In this document: positions 41,447 through 50,140 of the stretch, one piece after another
Position numbering within the stretch: position 1 is the stretch's first letter
Layout: every line of letters begins with the position of its first letter
Assembly (NCBI RefSeq): GCF_008727795.1
Contig: NZ_CP044222.1
Location: 2,914,001-2,978,000 of the forward strand
Origin: Nitrincola iocasae
GTDB lineage: Bacteria > Pseudomonadota > Gammaproteobacteria > Pseudomonadales > Balneatricaceae
Length of the DNA: 64,000 nucleotides
Direction: 5' to 3'
Made by a program: the position numbers and the translations under genes
The notes under the pieces: model-generated
What the model was told of the DNA's origin: nothing
The model's database searches: none
What the model saw: the letters and a program-made list of their open reading frames with translations, nothing else

Positions 41447-43846
41447 ATGTTTGTAGACCTGTTAAAACCCAGATGGCGTCATCCGAGTGCTGCTGTTCGC
41501 AGCATCGCGGCAACAAAACTCAACCCCAACAAGAAATCTGATGCCGGAAAACTCAGGCAGCTTGCCTACCATGATCCGGACCCTAAAGTCAGAACCGTTG
41601 CCATAACACGCCTTACAGATCAGCAGCTTCTAATTCAACTGCTTGAACAAGATACTGACCCGGCACAAGCCGAACTGGCAGCATCCAGACTTATCGCGTT
41701 ATCAGAACAAGGTATTATAAACACCAGTCAATTTGAAACTGTGCAGAACGAAGCAGCCCTCAGCCTGCTAATCTGTCACAGCCAGAGTGAACGGCTGCAC
41801 CATGCACTCCTCCCTCGCATACACAATGAAGTCTTTCTGGCTGACATTGCCATGCGCGCCCCACTGACGGCAACGCGTCAATTGGCTGCGACTCAGTTAG
41901 CTGATACAGACTGTCTTGAAAAAGTACGCCACTTTGCAAAAGATCATGATAAGGCGGTTTATCGCATTACCCGTGATATACACAAGCGCAGCCAACAGAT
42001 CCAGGCAGAACAGCAGGCTATTTTGCAACAGCGCCAGCTGCTACTGGATAACTTACACGCCTTAATCAATAGCACAGACAGACAACATTTCGGTGCTCGT
42101 TTTCAAGCCCTGCAAAGCCAGTGGAATGATCTGTCAGGTCATCAACCCCTTGACATTGCTGAAACCTACCAGCAGTTGGTTCATCAGGCTGAAACAATTT
42201 TGCAACAGCAGCATATCGAGCAGGCTGCCCTGGCTCATGCTGAAGCTGTTCGTGCTGAGGCCACAAGACAGTTAGGCCTATGTCAGGATCTACTCACTGA
42301 ACTGCTAGCACAACTGACCGAGAATTCACTTGAACAAAACAAGTCACAACACTACCTGACCCAGTTAGACAACGAAGCACAACGCCTCATGGCAGATCAC
42401 GCTGATCAACTGACACAGGCTGAGCGCCATGAGGCGAACAAGCTAGTCACCATCATCGATGCCTGCCGGATGCTGCAACAGCAGAGCATGCATTTTCGCA
42501 GCCTGGTGGAGCAAGGTAACGCAGCCAATGACCTGAATGCGTTGCAAGAGAGCCATAAAGCCATCAAGCAGGCACTAAAACTGCACTCCTGGCCAACGGC
42601 TCTACAGGCATCTCTGGATCTCAAACAACTGACAGCTATTGGGCAACAGACTGAAAAACGCCTGCAACAACTAAAACAGCAGGATAAGGCCGCACTGGCT
42701 GCAATAGAAGATCAGTTGAACCTGCTGGATAGTCATATCAACCAAGGTGAAACCCAGAAGGCACAAGAGCAACTTGAGCGACTTAACAAGCAGATTAAAC
42801 ATCTACACTTAACCGAATCGTTACAACAGCAGTTTCGCAGCCTTACCGCCCAGGTCAACGAGATGACAGACTGGCAACAGTTTGCGGCTATCTCCAAGAA
42901 AGAACAGCTATGCATGGCCATGGAAGCACTGATTGACAGTGCCTTGGAACCGGTAGATCTGGCAACACAGATACGTGAATTACAACAGCAATGGAAGCAG
43001 CTTGACCAGCAATCACCAACTCCTGTCAAGCCGCTCTGGGAGCGCTTCCACGCAGCATCGCGCCAGGCTTACCAGCCCTGTGATGCTTACTACAAAGAGC
43101 TCAGTCGATTGCGTGCCTGGAATCTGTCACAGCGTGAATTAATTTGCCAACACCTGGAAACTTACTTCAGCGCCCTGGACTGGTCACAGCCCGATTGGAG
43201 AGCGCTAGAGCAGATACTGAAAAAAGCCAAGCACGAATGGCGTGAGTTTTCACCAGTTGACCGTGCACCCGGAAAACTGCTGCAGACGCGCTTTCAGCAA
43301 TTGCTAGACCAGGCTGAACAGGCTCTGCAAACACACCGCAGCCACTGTGCCGCACAAAAGCAAGCACTGGTTGATGAAGCCATAGCCTTATCCCAGTCAG
43401 AGGATATAGTCGCAGCGACTGAAGGCATCAAAGCCTTGCAACAAGCCTGGAAGACCATTGGCAGCACGGCAAAACACAAGGAGCGCAAGCTCTGGGAAGC
43501 TTTTCGCTATCATGGTGATCAGGTATTTGCCCAACTCCGGGCCTTACAACAGACTGAAAACCAGGATTCAGAAGACTTCACTTCAGCTGAAGAACGGCAA
43601 ACAGCCGCACGATTACTCTGCATACGTCTGGAAATACTGTTTAATCAGCCCAGTCCGGAAAGTGATCAATACTTAAGAATGGAATACCAGATGCAACGCT
43701 TACAGGAGGCGCTGGAACCCTGCTCGGATAGCGAACGTAAGATCGCAGTTCAACGGGTTATTGATGAATGGAATGAGGCAGAGTTTGGTGAACAGTTCGA
43801 AACCCTGCAACAGCGTTTCGCTAATTTACTGTCGCATAACGAGTAA
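41447..43846 (+). CDS. DUF349 repeat protein
   Basis: About 799 residues from ATG 41447 (a TTG three bases earlier is in frame). An N-terminal HEAT-like part (residues 1-180, repeats such as DPDPKVRTVAITRLTD) leads into long glutamine-rich coiled coil. It holds DUF349-type segments, for example QQWKQLDQQSPTPVKPLWERFHAA shortened here to its core WKQLDQ...LWERF, and again W..FSPVDRAPGKLLQTRF and WKTIGSTAKHKERKLWEAFR. DUF349 proteins are uncharacterised and cytosolic. It is transcribed alone and ended by the hairpin at 43846-43862. Biased composition (about one residue in seven Gln in places) is notable. Confidence 0.88.
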   Translation: MFVDLLKPRWRHPSAAVRSIAATKLNPNKKSDAGKLRQLAYHDPDPKVRTVAITRLTDQQLLIQLLEQDTDPAQAELAASRLIALSEQGIINTSQFETVQNEAALSLLICHSQSERLHHALLPRIHNEVFLADIAMRAPLTATRQLAATQLADTDCLEKVRHFAKDHDKAVYRITRDIHKRSQQIQAEQQAILQQRQLLLDNLHALINSTDRQHFGARFQALQSQWNDLSGHQPLDIAETYQQLVHQAETILQQQHIEQAALAHAEAVRAEATRQLGLCQDLLTELLAQLTENSLEQNKSQHYLTQLDNEAQRLMADHADQLTQAERHEANKLVTIIDACRMLQQQSMHFRSLVEQGNAANDLNALQESHKAIKQALKLHSWPTALQASLDLKQLTAIGQQTEKRLQQLKQQDKAALAAIEDQLNLLDSHINQGETQKAQEQLERLNKQIKHLHLTESLQQQFRSLTAQVNEMTDWQQFAAISKKEQLCMAMEALIDSALEPVDLATQIRELQQQWKQLDQQSPTPVKPLWERFHAASRQAYQPCDAYYKELSRLRAWNLSQRELICQHLETYFSALDWSQPDWRALEQILKKAKHEWREFSPVDRAPGKLLQTRFQQLLDQAEQALQTHRSHCAAQKQALVDEAIALSQSEDIVAATEGIKALQQAWKTIGSTAKHKERKLWEAFRYHGDQVFAQLRALQQTENQDSEDFTSAEERQTAARLLCIRLEILFNQPSPESDQYLRMEYQMQRLQEALEPCSDSERKIAVQRVIDEWNEAEFGEQFETLQQRFANLLSHNE

Positions 43847-43862
43847 GCCCCAATACGGGGCT
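43846..43862. terminator. short hairpin between the DUF349 gene and phbB
   Basis: AGCCCC and GGGGCT pair around the loop AATAC, starting at the last base of the DUF349 stop. It separates two convergent genes; no T-run follows, so termination strength is uncertain. Confidence 0.45.
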
Positions 43863-43887
43863 CACTCTATCAGATTAGCCAGGCCAA

Positions 43888-44637
43888 TCAACTCATATGC
43901 AGACCGCCATTAATTGACAGATCGGAGCCGGTGATATAACCGGAGTTTTCATCCGCCAGAAAAGCGATGGCTCGGCCAATCTCTTCCGGATTACCAAAAC
44001 GCCCAACCGGTATGGTTGAGCAGATTTTAGCTTGAATATCTTCCGATATTTTCGCCACCATTGGCGTCATGATATAACCAGGTGACAGAGTATTCACAGT
44101 AACCCCCTTGGCAGCGACCTCTTGTGCCAGAGCCTTGGTAAAACCATGAATACCGGCTTTGGCAGCTGAATAGTTACACTGACCAAATTGGCCTTTCTGC
44201 GCATTAACGGAAGAAATATTGATAACGCGGCCAAAGCCTTTTTCCAGCATTGGGTTAATTACCAGACGGGTCATATGGAACATACTATCCAGGTTAGCTG
44301 ACAGCACCTCATTCCATTGCTCCCAGGACATTTTCTTGAACATACCATCACGAGTGATACCGGCATTATTTACCAGAACGTCAACACTGCCACCAGTCAG
44401 TTCTTCTACCGTTTTTATGCAATCAGCACAGGAAGCCGAATTGGTCACATCACCATAAGCAACATCTATTTCGTAACCATCACGACGCTGATCTTCCTGC
44501 CAGGCTTTGGCCTTATCGTGATTGCCGCCACTGTTATAACCCGCCACGACACGAAATCCTGCATCTGCCAGGGCTCGACAAATCCAGGTTCCCAAACCGC
44601 CTGTTCCACCTGTAACCAAAGCAACTCTTTTTGTCAT
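43888..44637 (-). CDS. phbB: acetoacetyl-CoA reductase
   Basis: A 249-residue short-chain dehydrogenase with the cofactor loop VTGGTGGLGTWICRAL, the NNAG motif (VLVNNAGITRD) and the catalytic Tyr/Lys in CNYSAAKAGIHG. The KMSWEQWNEVLSANLDSMF segment and SSVNAQKGQFGQ are typical of PhaB/PhbB, which reduces acetoacetyl-CoA to (R)-3-hydroxybutyryl-CoA with NADPH for polyhydroxyalkanoate synthesis. No phaA or phaC lies in the window. A FabG role is the main alternative, but the sequence is closer to PhbB. It is transcribed alone. Confidence 0.92.
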   Translation of the reverse strand: MTKRVALVTGGTGGLGTWICRALADAGFRVVAGYNSGGNHDKAKAWQEDQRRDGYEIDVAYGDVTNSASCADCIKTVEELTGGSVDVLVNNAGITRDGMFKKMSWEQWNEVLSANLDSMFHMTRLVINPMLEKGFGRVINISSVNAQKGQFGQCNYSAAKAGIHGFTKALAQEVAAKGVTVNTLSPGYIMTPMVAKISEDIQAKICSTIPVGRFGNPEEIGRAIAFLADENSGYITGSDLSINGGLHMS

Positions 44638-44898
44638 AGTTCACATCCCATTTACACTGTCGGTTTTATTGTTATTGCCGGTCATGGCATAGCACGAAGC
44701 ATTGCACTTCATAGCGAAGACCAGCAACTCAATCTTTTGCAAGCCTTTCTCCTTAAGCATAGTCGCTCAATGATGACGGGACTAGCCTATACAGTGAAAA
44801 AATACGGTTATTCTTCCACTCTAGACAAAGGTCTAAGTTTGGCTCAGATTGATTGACTCGCATTTAACAAGTCCCTAACCTTATTGACTGCACCGAAT

Positions 44899-44915
44899 AA
44901 TTGGTCATACCAATT
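44899..44915 (+). promoter_or_regulatory. LldR/PdhR-type GntR operator
   Basis: AATTGGTCATACCAATT is a perfect 7-3-7 palindrome. On the minus strand it reads AATTGGTATGACCAATT, matching the known PdhR box (ATTGGTNNNACCAAT) and close to the E. coli LldR operators. It lies just upstream of a TATAAT box and 49 bases before the lactate permease, so lactate- or pyruvate-responsive control is likely. No lldR or pdhR gene is in the window. Confidence 0.75.
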
Positions 44916-44927
44916 TACCCAAACAAG

Positions 44928-44933
44928 TATAAT
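44928..44933 (+). promoter_or_regulatory. TATAAT -10 box of the lactate permease
   Basis: A perfect TATAAT lies 30 bases before ATG 44964. The expected -35 position falls inside the palindromic operator and is poor, so the operator protein would directly block, or possibly assist, polymerase. A TTGACT at 44884-44889 might serve another start. Confidence 0.5.
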
Positions 44934-44963
44934 TAAACAATTAATCAAACTAGAGAAGGCTTT

Positions 44964-46664
44964 ATGAACTCCACTCTACTCTCTTTACTGGCATTTGCGC
45001 CGTTGGTACTGGCAGCCATTCTGCTGGTCGGACTGCACTGGCCTGCCAGACGCGCCATGCCTGTGGTCTTTGTCGTTACCGCTGCGATCGCTCTCACTGC
45101 CTGGGAGATGACGTTTAACCGCGTGCTGGCATCAACGCTGCAAGGCTTAATTCTTACCGGTGCCATCCTGTGGATTATTTTCGGCGCCATCCTGCTGCTG
45201 AATACCCTCAAGCATTCCGGCGCGATTACCGCCATTCGCGGTGGGTTTTCCAATATCAGCCCGGACCGTCGTGTACAGGTGATCATTGTAGCCTGGTTAT
45301 TCGGCTGCTTTATCGAAGGCGCTTCAGGTTTCGGTACCCCCGCCGCCGTGGCAGCTCCCTTACTGGTTGCACTGGGTTTCCCCGCACTCGGGGCGGTGAT
45401 GGTAGGTATGATGATCCAGTCCACACCGGTTTCGTTTGGTGCGGTAGGCACGCCTATTGTTGTGGGTGTTACGGGTGGTCTGGATCGCGCTGGCATCACT
45501 GAAGCACTGGTTGCTCAGGGCTCTGACTGGGAAACTTTCTATCGTTTGATCACCTCCGAAGTCGCCATTACCCATGCGTTGATCGGGGTCGTCATGCCTC
45601 TGTTTATGGTGATGATGCTGACACGCTTCTTCGGTAGAAACCGCTCATGGCGCGAGGGTCTGGCAATGGCACCCTTTGCCCTGTTTGCCGGTATCGCTTT
45701 TGTTATTCCTTATGCCGCCGCTGGCGTGTTCCTGGGACCAGAATTCCCATCCATGATTGGTGCACTGGTTGGCTTGTTGATCGTGGTACCCGCAGCCAAA
45801 GCCGGTTTCCTGCTGCCGAAAAAGAGCTGGGATTTTGCTGCTGCCAGCGAGTGGCCAGTTGAGTGGATGGGTAATATCGAAATTAAACTCGACAGCCTGA
45901 CAGCCAAAGCCCCTATGTCGGTGGGTCTGGCATGGCTTCCTTATCTGCTACTGGGTGCATTACTGGTTTTATCTCGCGTCAACGCGGATGTCAAAACCTT
46001 CTTCACCCAGAACCTGGTACTGGGCTGGCAGAATATTCTCGGTGAAGCTGGTGTATCCGGCAGCATACAGTTTCTGTATTTGCCAGGTGGCATCATGATT
46101 ATGGTTGTACTGGCCACCTTCCTGTTACATCGGATGCAATTCGGTGAGTTGCGTGCGGCGGTGAGTGAGTCATCCAAAACCCTGCTGGGTGCTGGCTTTG
46201 TATTACTGTTCACCATCCCGATGGTGCGTATTCTGATCAACTCTGGCGTTAACCTGGCCGACCTGCCATCCATGCCTCGCGCCATGGCCGAACTGGTAGC
46301 CGGTAGCGTCGGTGATGTCTATCCCTTCTTTGCCGCCACAGTCGGGGCACTGGGTGCTTTCATCGCCGGTTCAAACACAGTATCCAACCTGATGATGGCT
46401 CAGTTCCAGTTTGACACAGCCCAGTTAATCGGCGTATCCAGTGCCATGCTGATCGCTGCACAGGCTGTTGGTGCCGCTGCAGGTAACATGATTGCCATCC
46501 ACAACGTGGTTGCAGCATCAGCGACTGTGGGCTTGTTGGGACGTGAAGGACAAACCCTTCGCATGACCATCATTCCGACGGTCTATTATCTGATCATGGC
46601 AGGCCTGATAACCCTAATCGCGCTGCATCTGGTGGGTATCAGTGATCCATTGATGGCGCAATAG
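44964..46664 (+). CDS. lldP: L-lactate permease
   Basis: A 566-residue inner-membrane transporter of the LctP family with about 13-14 membrane segments. Family hallmarks include GCFIEGASGFGTPAAVAAPL, the PVSFGAVGTPI motif, FIAGSNTVSNLMMAQFQ and the C-terminal NMIAIHNVVAASATVG. It imports lactate (and possibly glycolate) with protons. A GAGAAGG precedes the ATG. An LldR/PdhR-type operator lies upstream and a strong terminator downstream, so it is monocistronic; lactate dehydrogenase genes must be elsewhere. Confidence 0.96.
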   Translation: MNSTLLSLLAFAPLVLAAILLVGLHWPARRAMPVVFVVTAAIALTAWEMTFNRVLASTLQGLILTGAILWIIFGAILLLNTLKHSGAITAIRGGFSNISPDRRVQVIIVAWLFGCFIEGASGFGTPAAVAAPLLVALGFPALGAVMVGMMIQSTPVSFGAVGTPIVVGVTGGLDRAGITEALVAQGSDWETFYRLITSEVAITHALIGVVMPLFMVMMLTRFFGRNRSWREGLAMAPFALFAGIAFVIPYAAAGVFLGPEFPSMIGALVGLLIVVPAAKAGFLLPKKSWDFAAASEWPVEWMGNIEIKLDSLTAKAPMSVGLAWLPYLLLGALLVLSRVNADVKTFFTQNLVLGWQNILGEAGVSGSIQFLYLPGGIMIMVVLATFLLHRMQFGELRAAVSESSKTLLGAGFVLLFTIPMVRILINSGVNLADLPSMPRAMAELVAGSVGDVYPFFAATVGALGAFIAGSNTVSNLMMAQFQFDTAQLIGVSSAMLIAAQAVGAAAGNMIAIHNVVAASATVGLLGREGQTLRMTIIPTVYYLIMAGLITLIALHLVGISDPLMAQ

Positions 46665-46679
46665 CAAGCCTGTATTACC

Positions 46680-46708
46680 GGGGCCATCAATGGATGGCCC
46701 CTTTTTTT
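46680..46708 (+). terminator. rho-independent terminator of lldP
   Basis: GGGGCCATC (46680-46688) and GATGGCCCC (46693-46701) form a perfect 9-bp stem with a 4-base loop, followed directly by seven T. It begins 15 bases after the lldP stop. Confidence 0.93.
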
Positions 46709-46726
46709 AGGTTCGATATCAGGCGT

Positions 46727-48748
46727 TTATTGTGCCGCCGCTTGTAGCGCCACATCTGGAGGCTGACGATCCATACCCCAACTTCGCTGCATATAACCCT
46801 GCACCTCGTCCAACTCATCCTGAGGCACCTTAGCCAAGGCGCCGCCTTCTAGCGGATCATAATGAAAGATGTATAGCCGTGAGGTAAATTGTGCAAACGG
46901 CAACGACGCTTCACCAAAGCGCTCGCCCCTGCCGGATGTACTGACTACAACATCATCACCCCAGTTCTGCCCACTATCGTTATTCGGGTTATAGAAATAC
47001 ACCCGCATAACCTCCTCAGGATCCAGTGCCACACGCAGCAAGGTGATCGCATGCCAACCGATAAAACGTGCCGCTGAATCGGTAATGGCAATACCAGCAG
47101 GTTGTGGATGTATAAGCGGTTGATTACCATTAAAATAGGGATGGTAGCAGGCATAAAATGCCCGGATAAACTCATCCAGATCCTGAAATTTACCCGTTGC
47201 CACATCAATATTGATACGAAATCCACGGCCCGACCACCAGCCATGAAACTCGGGATTAACCCAGCGATGCGGGTCCCCTTCCCGTCCGATACAGCGGCGC
47301 CCCATTTCGGCATAGATACGATCAAGATGCGGCACCAGTAGCAGGGAAACCGGATCAAGGTCTATGGGCATTTCTCCAGCGACACCCGCCTGACAGTCAC
47401 GTGAAGAGATCGTCTGACCTTCAAAGTGCATAACGACTTCATCATCCCTGGCCGCCCAGACCAGCATCTGCAGCAGATAGTCTGGATCATTGTAGGCCCA
47501 CATAGACAGGGCCCGGGCCGATTGACAGGTCGGGCTGTTACCCTGACCTACACCAAGTGGTTGCCCCAGAATACACAGCACGCCTTCCAGTAAACGTGCA
47601 CTAACGGATACCTGATCACCAAAGGCTAAGGCTAACCGAGTTTGAGCTTCTTTGCACAAGGGCAGCCCTAACTGTCGCCAGAGTGCCGGCGCGACCGGAG
47701 GCTGATAGAGAATGCCACGCTCCAACATCAACGCCAGACCATAAATGCCTTGAGCCGTAGCTGGAAGAATAACCTGACGAATCAGCGCCTGGATCAACTG
47801 GCGGAAGCACATGAAACAATCCCGTCCGGTTGAAGACAAGCCCAACGCCTCGATCAGCAAGTAGTCATCCACAGCTAGCAGGTGACGCAGCAACACGGCA
47901 TGATAGGGTGACACTAACCCTGTATCATGCATGGCTCTGGCAAATCCGGTAGCTTCTGACTGCAAGGCTTGACTATCCATAGTCGCAAGTCTGTCTTTGT
48001 AGACATCCACTCCAGGGTCTTCACGGCACGCCTGGGTGGTGCCAAACAGGCTACTGACCAATCGTGCCGCACCTTGCCCGCTACTCCCCAGGTCGATATC
48101 CGGATTATGCTGACAGATTGCAATCTGAGTCACCATGCGCTTGACCGCATCAACCTGGATGGGCCGCTGCTGCAGGATACGCCAGATTTCGTCAACCAGC
48201 TGATCAATCACATGCTCATAACCGATCCGTTGAGCCAGATACTCAAACAACAACCGTGGAATTTGTGCCAGGCGCCCCTGTGTTTCTCGCTCAGCTTCAC
48301 TTGGCGGAGTGAATAACAAGGCCAGATTAATCGCCATAACCTGCGTCAGGTAGTGGTGGGCCTGCTCAGCAGAGATCAATGGATGACGATAATTATCCTT
48401 AGCAACAGCCAGAAGGCGAATCTCACTGAGTGCTTCTATTACCAGTAGATTGGCATCGGCACTTTGCAGCGAGTGTGACGTTAACGAAGGCACCAGAATC
48501 TGCGGTGTTTGCCAGTCAGATCCAGCAAACACACCCGCCTGTTCAATACCTTCAGCCCTGACTTCCAATGCGGCACAGCCACCCGGTTGCAGCAAAACTC
48601 GCCTGACCAGGTCCAGCACACCCAGTAGCTTGTCATATTTAGCAAACTCGGGTGCCTGCGTCAGGCGCTCAATACTGGCATCCAGCTTCTGCAGCAAGGC
48701 GACAAGTTTCGGGCTAGTCTGTTCTAATTCTTCAATACCCTGACTCAC
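46727..48748 (-). CDS. uncharacterised 673-residue protein with papain-like Cys/His/Asn pattern
   Basis: No family is recognised with certainty. The first 390 residues look helical (for example LLRHLLAVDDYLLIEALGL). From about 395 the C-terminal part shows a possible cysteine peptidase or transferase site: GNSPTCQSARALSMWAY with Cys408 at a helix start, GWHAITLLRVAL with His566, and VYFYNPNNDSGQNWG with Asn587 or Asn589. Order and surroundings resemble papain-fold enzymes of the C39/transglutaminase type, an inference by eye. There is no signal or TM. GTG 48748 has AAGGG seven bases ahead; an ATG two bases upstream is out of frame. It follows the ATP-grasp gene by 32 bases and is probably co-transcribed with it. 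Confidence 0.72.
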   Translation of the reverse strand: MSQGIEELEQTSPKLVALLQKLDASIERLTQAPEFAKYDKLLGVLDLVRRVLLQPGGCAALEVRAEGIEQAGVFAGSDWQTPQILVPSLTSHSLQSADANLLVIEALSEIRLLAVAKDNYRHPLISAEQAHHYLTQVMAINLALLFTPPSEAERETQGRLAQIPRLLFEYLAQRIGYEHVIDQLVDEIWRILQQRPIQVDAVKRMVTQIAICQHNPDIDLGSSGQGAARLVSSLFGTTQACREDPGVDVYKDRLATMDSQALQSEATGFARAMHDTGLVSPYHAVLLRHLLAVDDYLLIEALGLSSTGRDCFMCFRQLIQALIRQVILPATAQGIYGLALMLERGILYQPPVAPALWRQLGLPLCKEAQTRLALAFGDQVSVSARLLEGVLCILGQPLGVGQGNSPTCQSARALSMWAYNDPDYLLQMLVWAARDDEVVMHFEGQTISSRDCQAGVAGEMPIDLDPVSLLLVPHLDRIYAEMGRRCIGREGDPHRWVNPEFHGWWSGRGFRINIDVATGKFQDLDEFIRAFYACYHPYFNGNQPLIHPQPAGIAITDSAARFIGWHAITLLRVALDPEEVMRVYFYNPNNDSGQNWGDDVVVSTSGRGERFGEASLPFAQFTSRLYIFHYDPLEGGALAKVPQDELDEVQGYMQRSWGMDRQPPDVALQAAAQ

Positions 48749-48780
48749 ATGTTCACCCTTTTATGACTACCAATCCAACA

Positions 48781-50004
48781 TCAGACATAAAAATCCAGCT
48801 CTTCCTGATGCTTAAGTAAACGTTTCATTTCATCCGCTTCAGATCCAACAAAATACACTAACCCCCAATGGGTGCCAAAAGCCGTACGCTTGGTCACGGT
48901 TTCCTGGGCTGGCGTGGTTAATTCATGCGACTCAAAATAGGGGTGATCCTCGGTTTCTTCAGGAATTTCAAGACGGCTGACAACCCGACGGCGAGGGTAA
49001 ACACCAAAGCAACCGGCAAACCCCTTGGCATCGACCACTTCCTTAGGAAAGAACTCACGAATTTCGTCTTCGGTGGTTTTCGGATCAAACACCAGCATAC
49101 TGGCTTGATAGGCATTAAAGCCATACACCCGCTCCAGCAGTTCAAACACTTTAAAGCCTGGCGGACGATAAGCCACTTCACCAAAATACATTTCACCATC
49201 ACTAGTAACAAAGTACTCGGGGTGAATCAAACCGAATTCGATATCAAAGGTTTTAACCAGCTTTTCGATCTGCTGTTTAATTTGATCGCGGTATTTTTCC
49301 AGCTCCGGTGAAGCGGGTACAAACACGGAATAACCCAGCGTGACATACTCGGAAATATTTAAAAAACAAATTTTGCCATTATGAATCCAGGCCTCAACGG
49401 CAAATTCCCAACCATCCAAATGGGACTCCATCAACGCTGGAAACTCATCATCCGGAATCGCATCAACATCATCCGGTGTGCGCACCACGCGATGCCCCAG
49501 GCAACCGGCCTTATCAAAGGCTTTAAAGTGAATCGGATCATTCGGATCACCATCAAGCTTCAGCAATGTCTGATTGACACGGCGCAGAAAACGCACTACA
49601 TCTTCACGGTCATGCGCTTCTTCAAAAATACCAACACGAATACCACCCAGTTGAGCGCGTCGTTTCATCAATGACTTATCACGCATCAACATGGCCTGAC
49701 CTAACAAGCGGGGATTATTCAGCAGTACTGAGTTGATTGCACCGGCCCACTCCACCGTTTCTTCAAAAATGGGAATGGCAACATCGACTCCCATTTCCTG
49801 AAGAGTTTCAGCAATTTCCATCGAACGATCATTCAGGCGTTCAAAATTCCAGGCGACATAGGGTATATTGTGTTGTGTGCAGTACTCTTCAGCCCAATCA
49901 GGGGCCACGACCACATAGCGGCGGTCAAAGTTCTCAGCCGCTTCCACAGCGCTCAGGCTCCAGCCAAGCAGGGCTATATAGCCTTTATCCAAATTTTTTT
50001 GCAT
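48781..50004 (-). CDS. ATP-grasp superfamily ligase
   Basis: A 407-residue cytosolic protein with ATP-grasp organisation: an N-terminal pre-ATP-grasp part (YIALLGWSLSAVEAAENF, YVVVAPDW), a B domain start (MRDKSLMKRRAQLGGI), the nucleotide-binding lysine region (IHFKAFDKAGCLGH), the ESHLDGWEFAVEAWI strand pair and the metal-binding end (GEMYFGEVAYRPPGF, with Glu and Arg). Such enzymes activate a carboxylate by ATP and join it to an amine or thiol. The product is unknown. ATG 50004 follows AGGAG by seven bases. It lies between the zinc peptidase (upstream, 136 bases) and the Cys/His/Asn protein (downstream), which suggests a peptide- or amide-forming pathway. Confidence 0.85.
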   Translation of the reverse strand: MQKNLDKGYIALLGWSLSAVEAAENFDRRYVVVAPDWAEEYCTQHNIPYVAWNFERLNDRSMEIAETLQEMGVDVAIPIFEETVEWAGAINSVLLNNPRLLGQAMLMRDKSLMKRRAQLGGIRVGIFEEAHDREDVVRFLRRVNQTLLKLDGDPNDPIHFKAFDKAGCLGHRVVRTPDDVDAIPDDEFPALMESHLDGWEFAVEAWIHNGKICFLNISEYVTLGYSVFVPASPELEKYRDQIKQQIEKLVKTFDIEFGLIHPEYFVTSDGEMYFGEVAYRPPGFKVFELLERVYGFNAYQASMLVFDPKTTEDEIREFFPKEVVDAKGFAGCFGVYPRRRVVSRLEIPEETEDHPYFESHELTTPAQETVTKRTAFGTHWGLVYFVGSEADEMKRLLKHQEELDFYV

Positions 50005-50140
50005 CAATGTTCTCCTGTAGCCTGAAAATTCAAATAACTCCTATCAAGTATTTTTATACGAGCCAATAAACTTCATTAATTAAAGATAGCCTTTAGACCC
50101 TAACAAGTTTGCCCCCCTGACTGTCAAGGTAAAGTTATTC

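Larger units (their letters stand above)
44638..44963. other. intergenic region between phbB and the lactate permease
   Basis: This 326-base spacer between divergent genes carries the lactate permease control region (44899-44933). The part from 44638 to about 44856 is open on the plus strand as an extension of an antisense frame through phbB, but has no ribosome site and no recognisable product. I see no RNA gene. Confidence 0.55.

Noticed and set aside
44317..44856. 179-codon plus-strand frame over phbB and its upstream region
   Set aside because: Mostly antisense to phbB, no ribosome site and no recognisable product.
44945..45499. 184-codon minus-strand frame inside lldP
   Set aside because: Complement of a clear membrane-protein gene; Thr/Ala/Pro-rich shadow composition.
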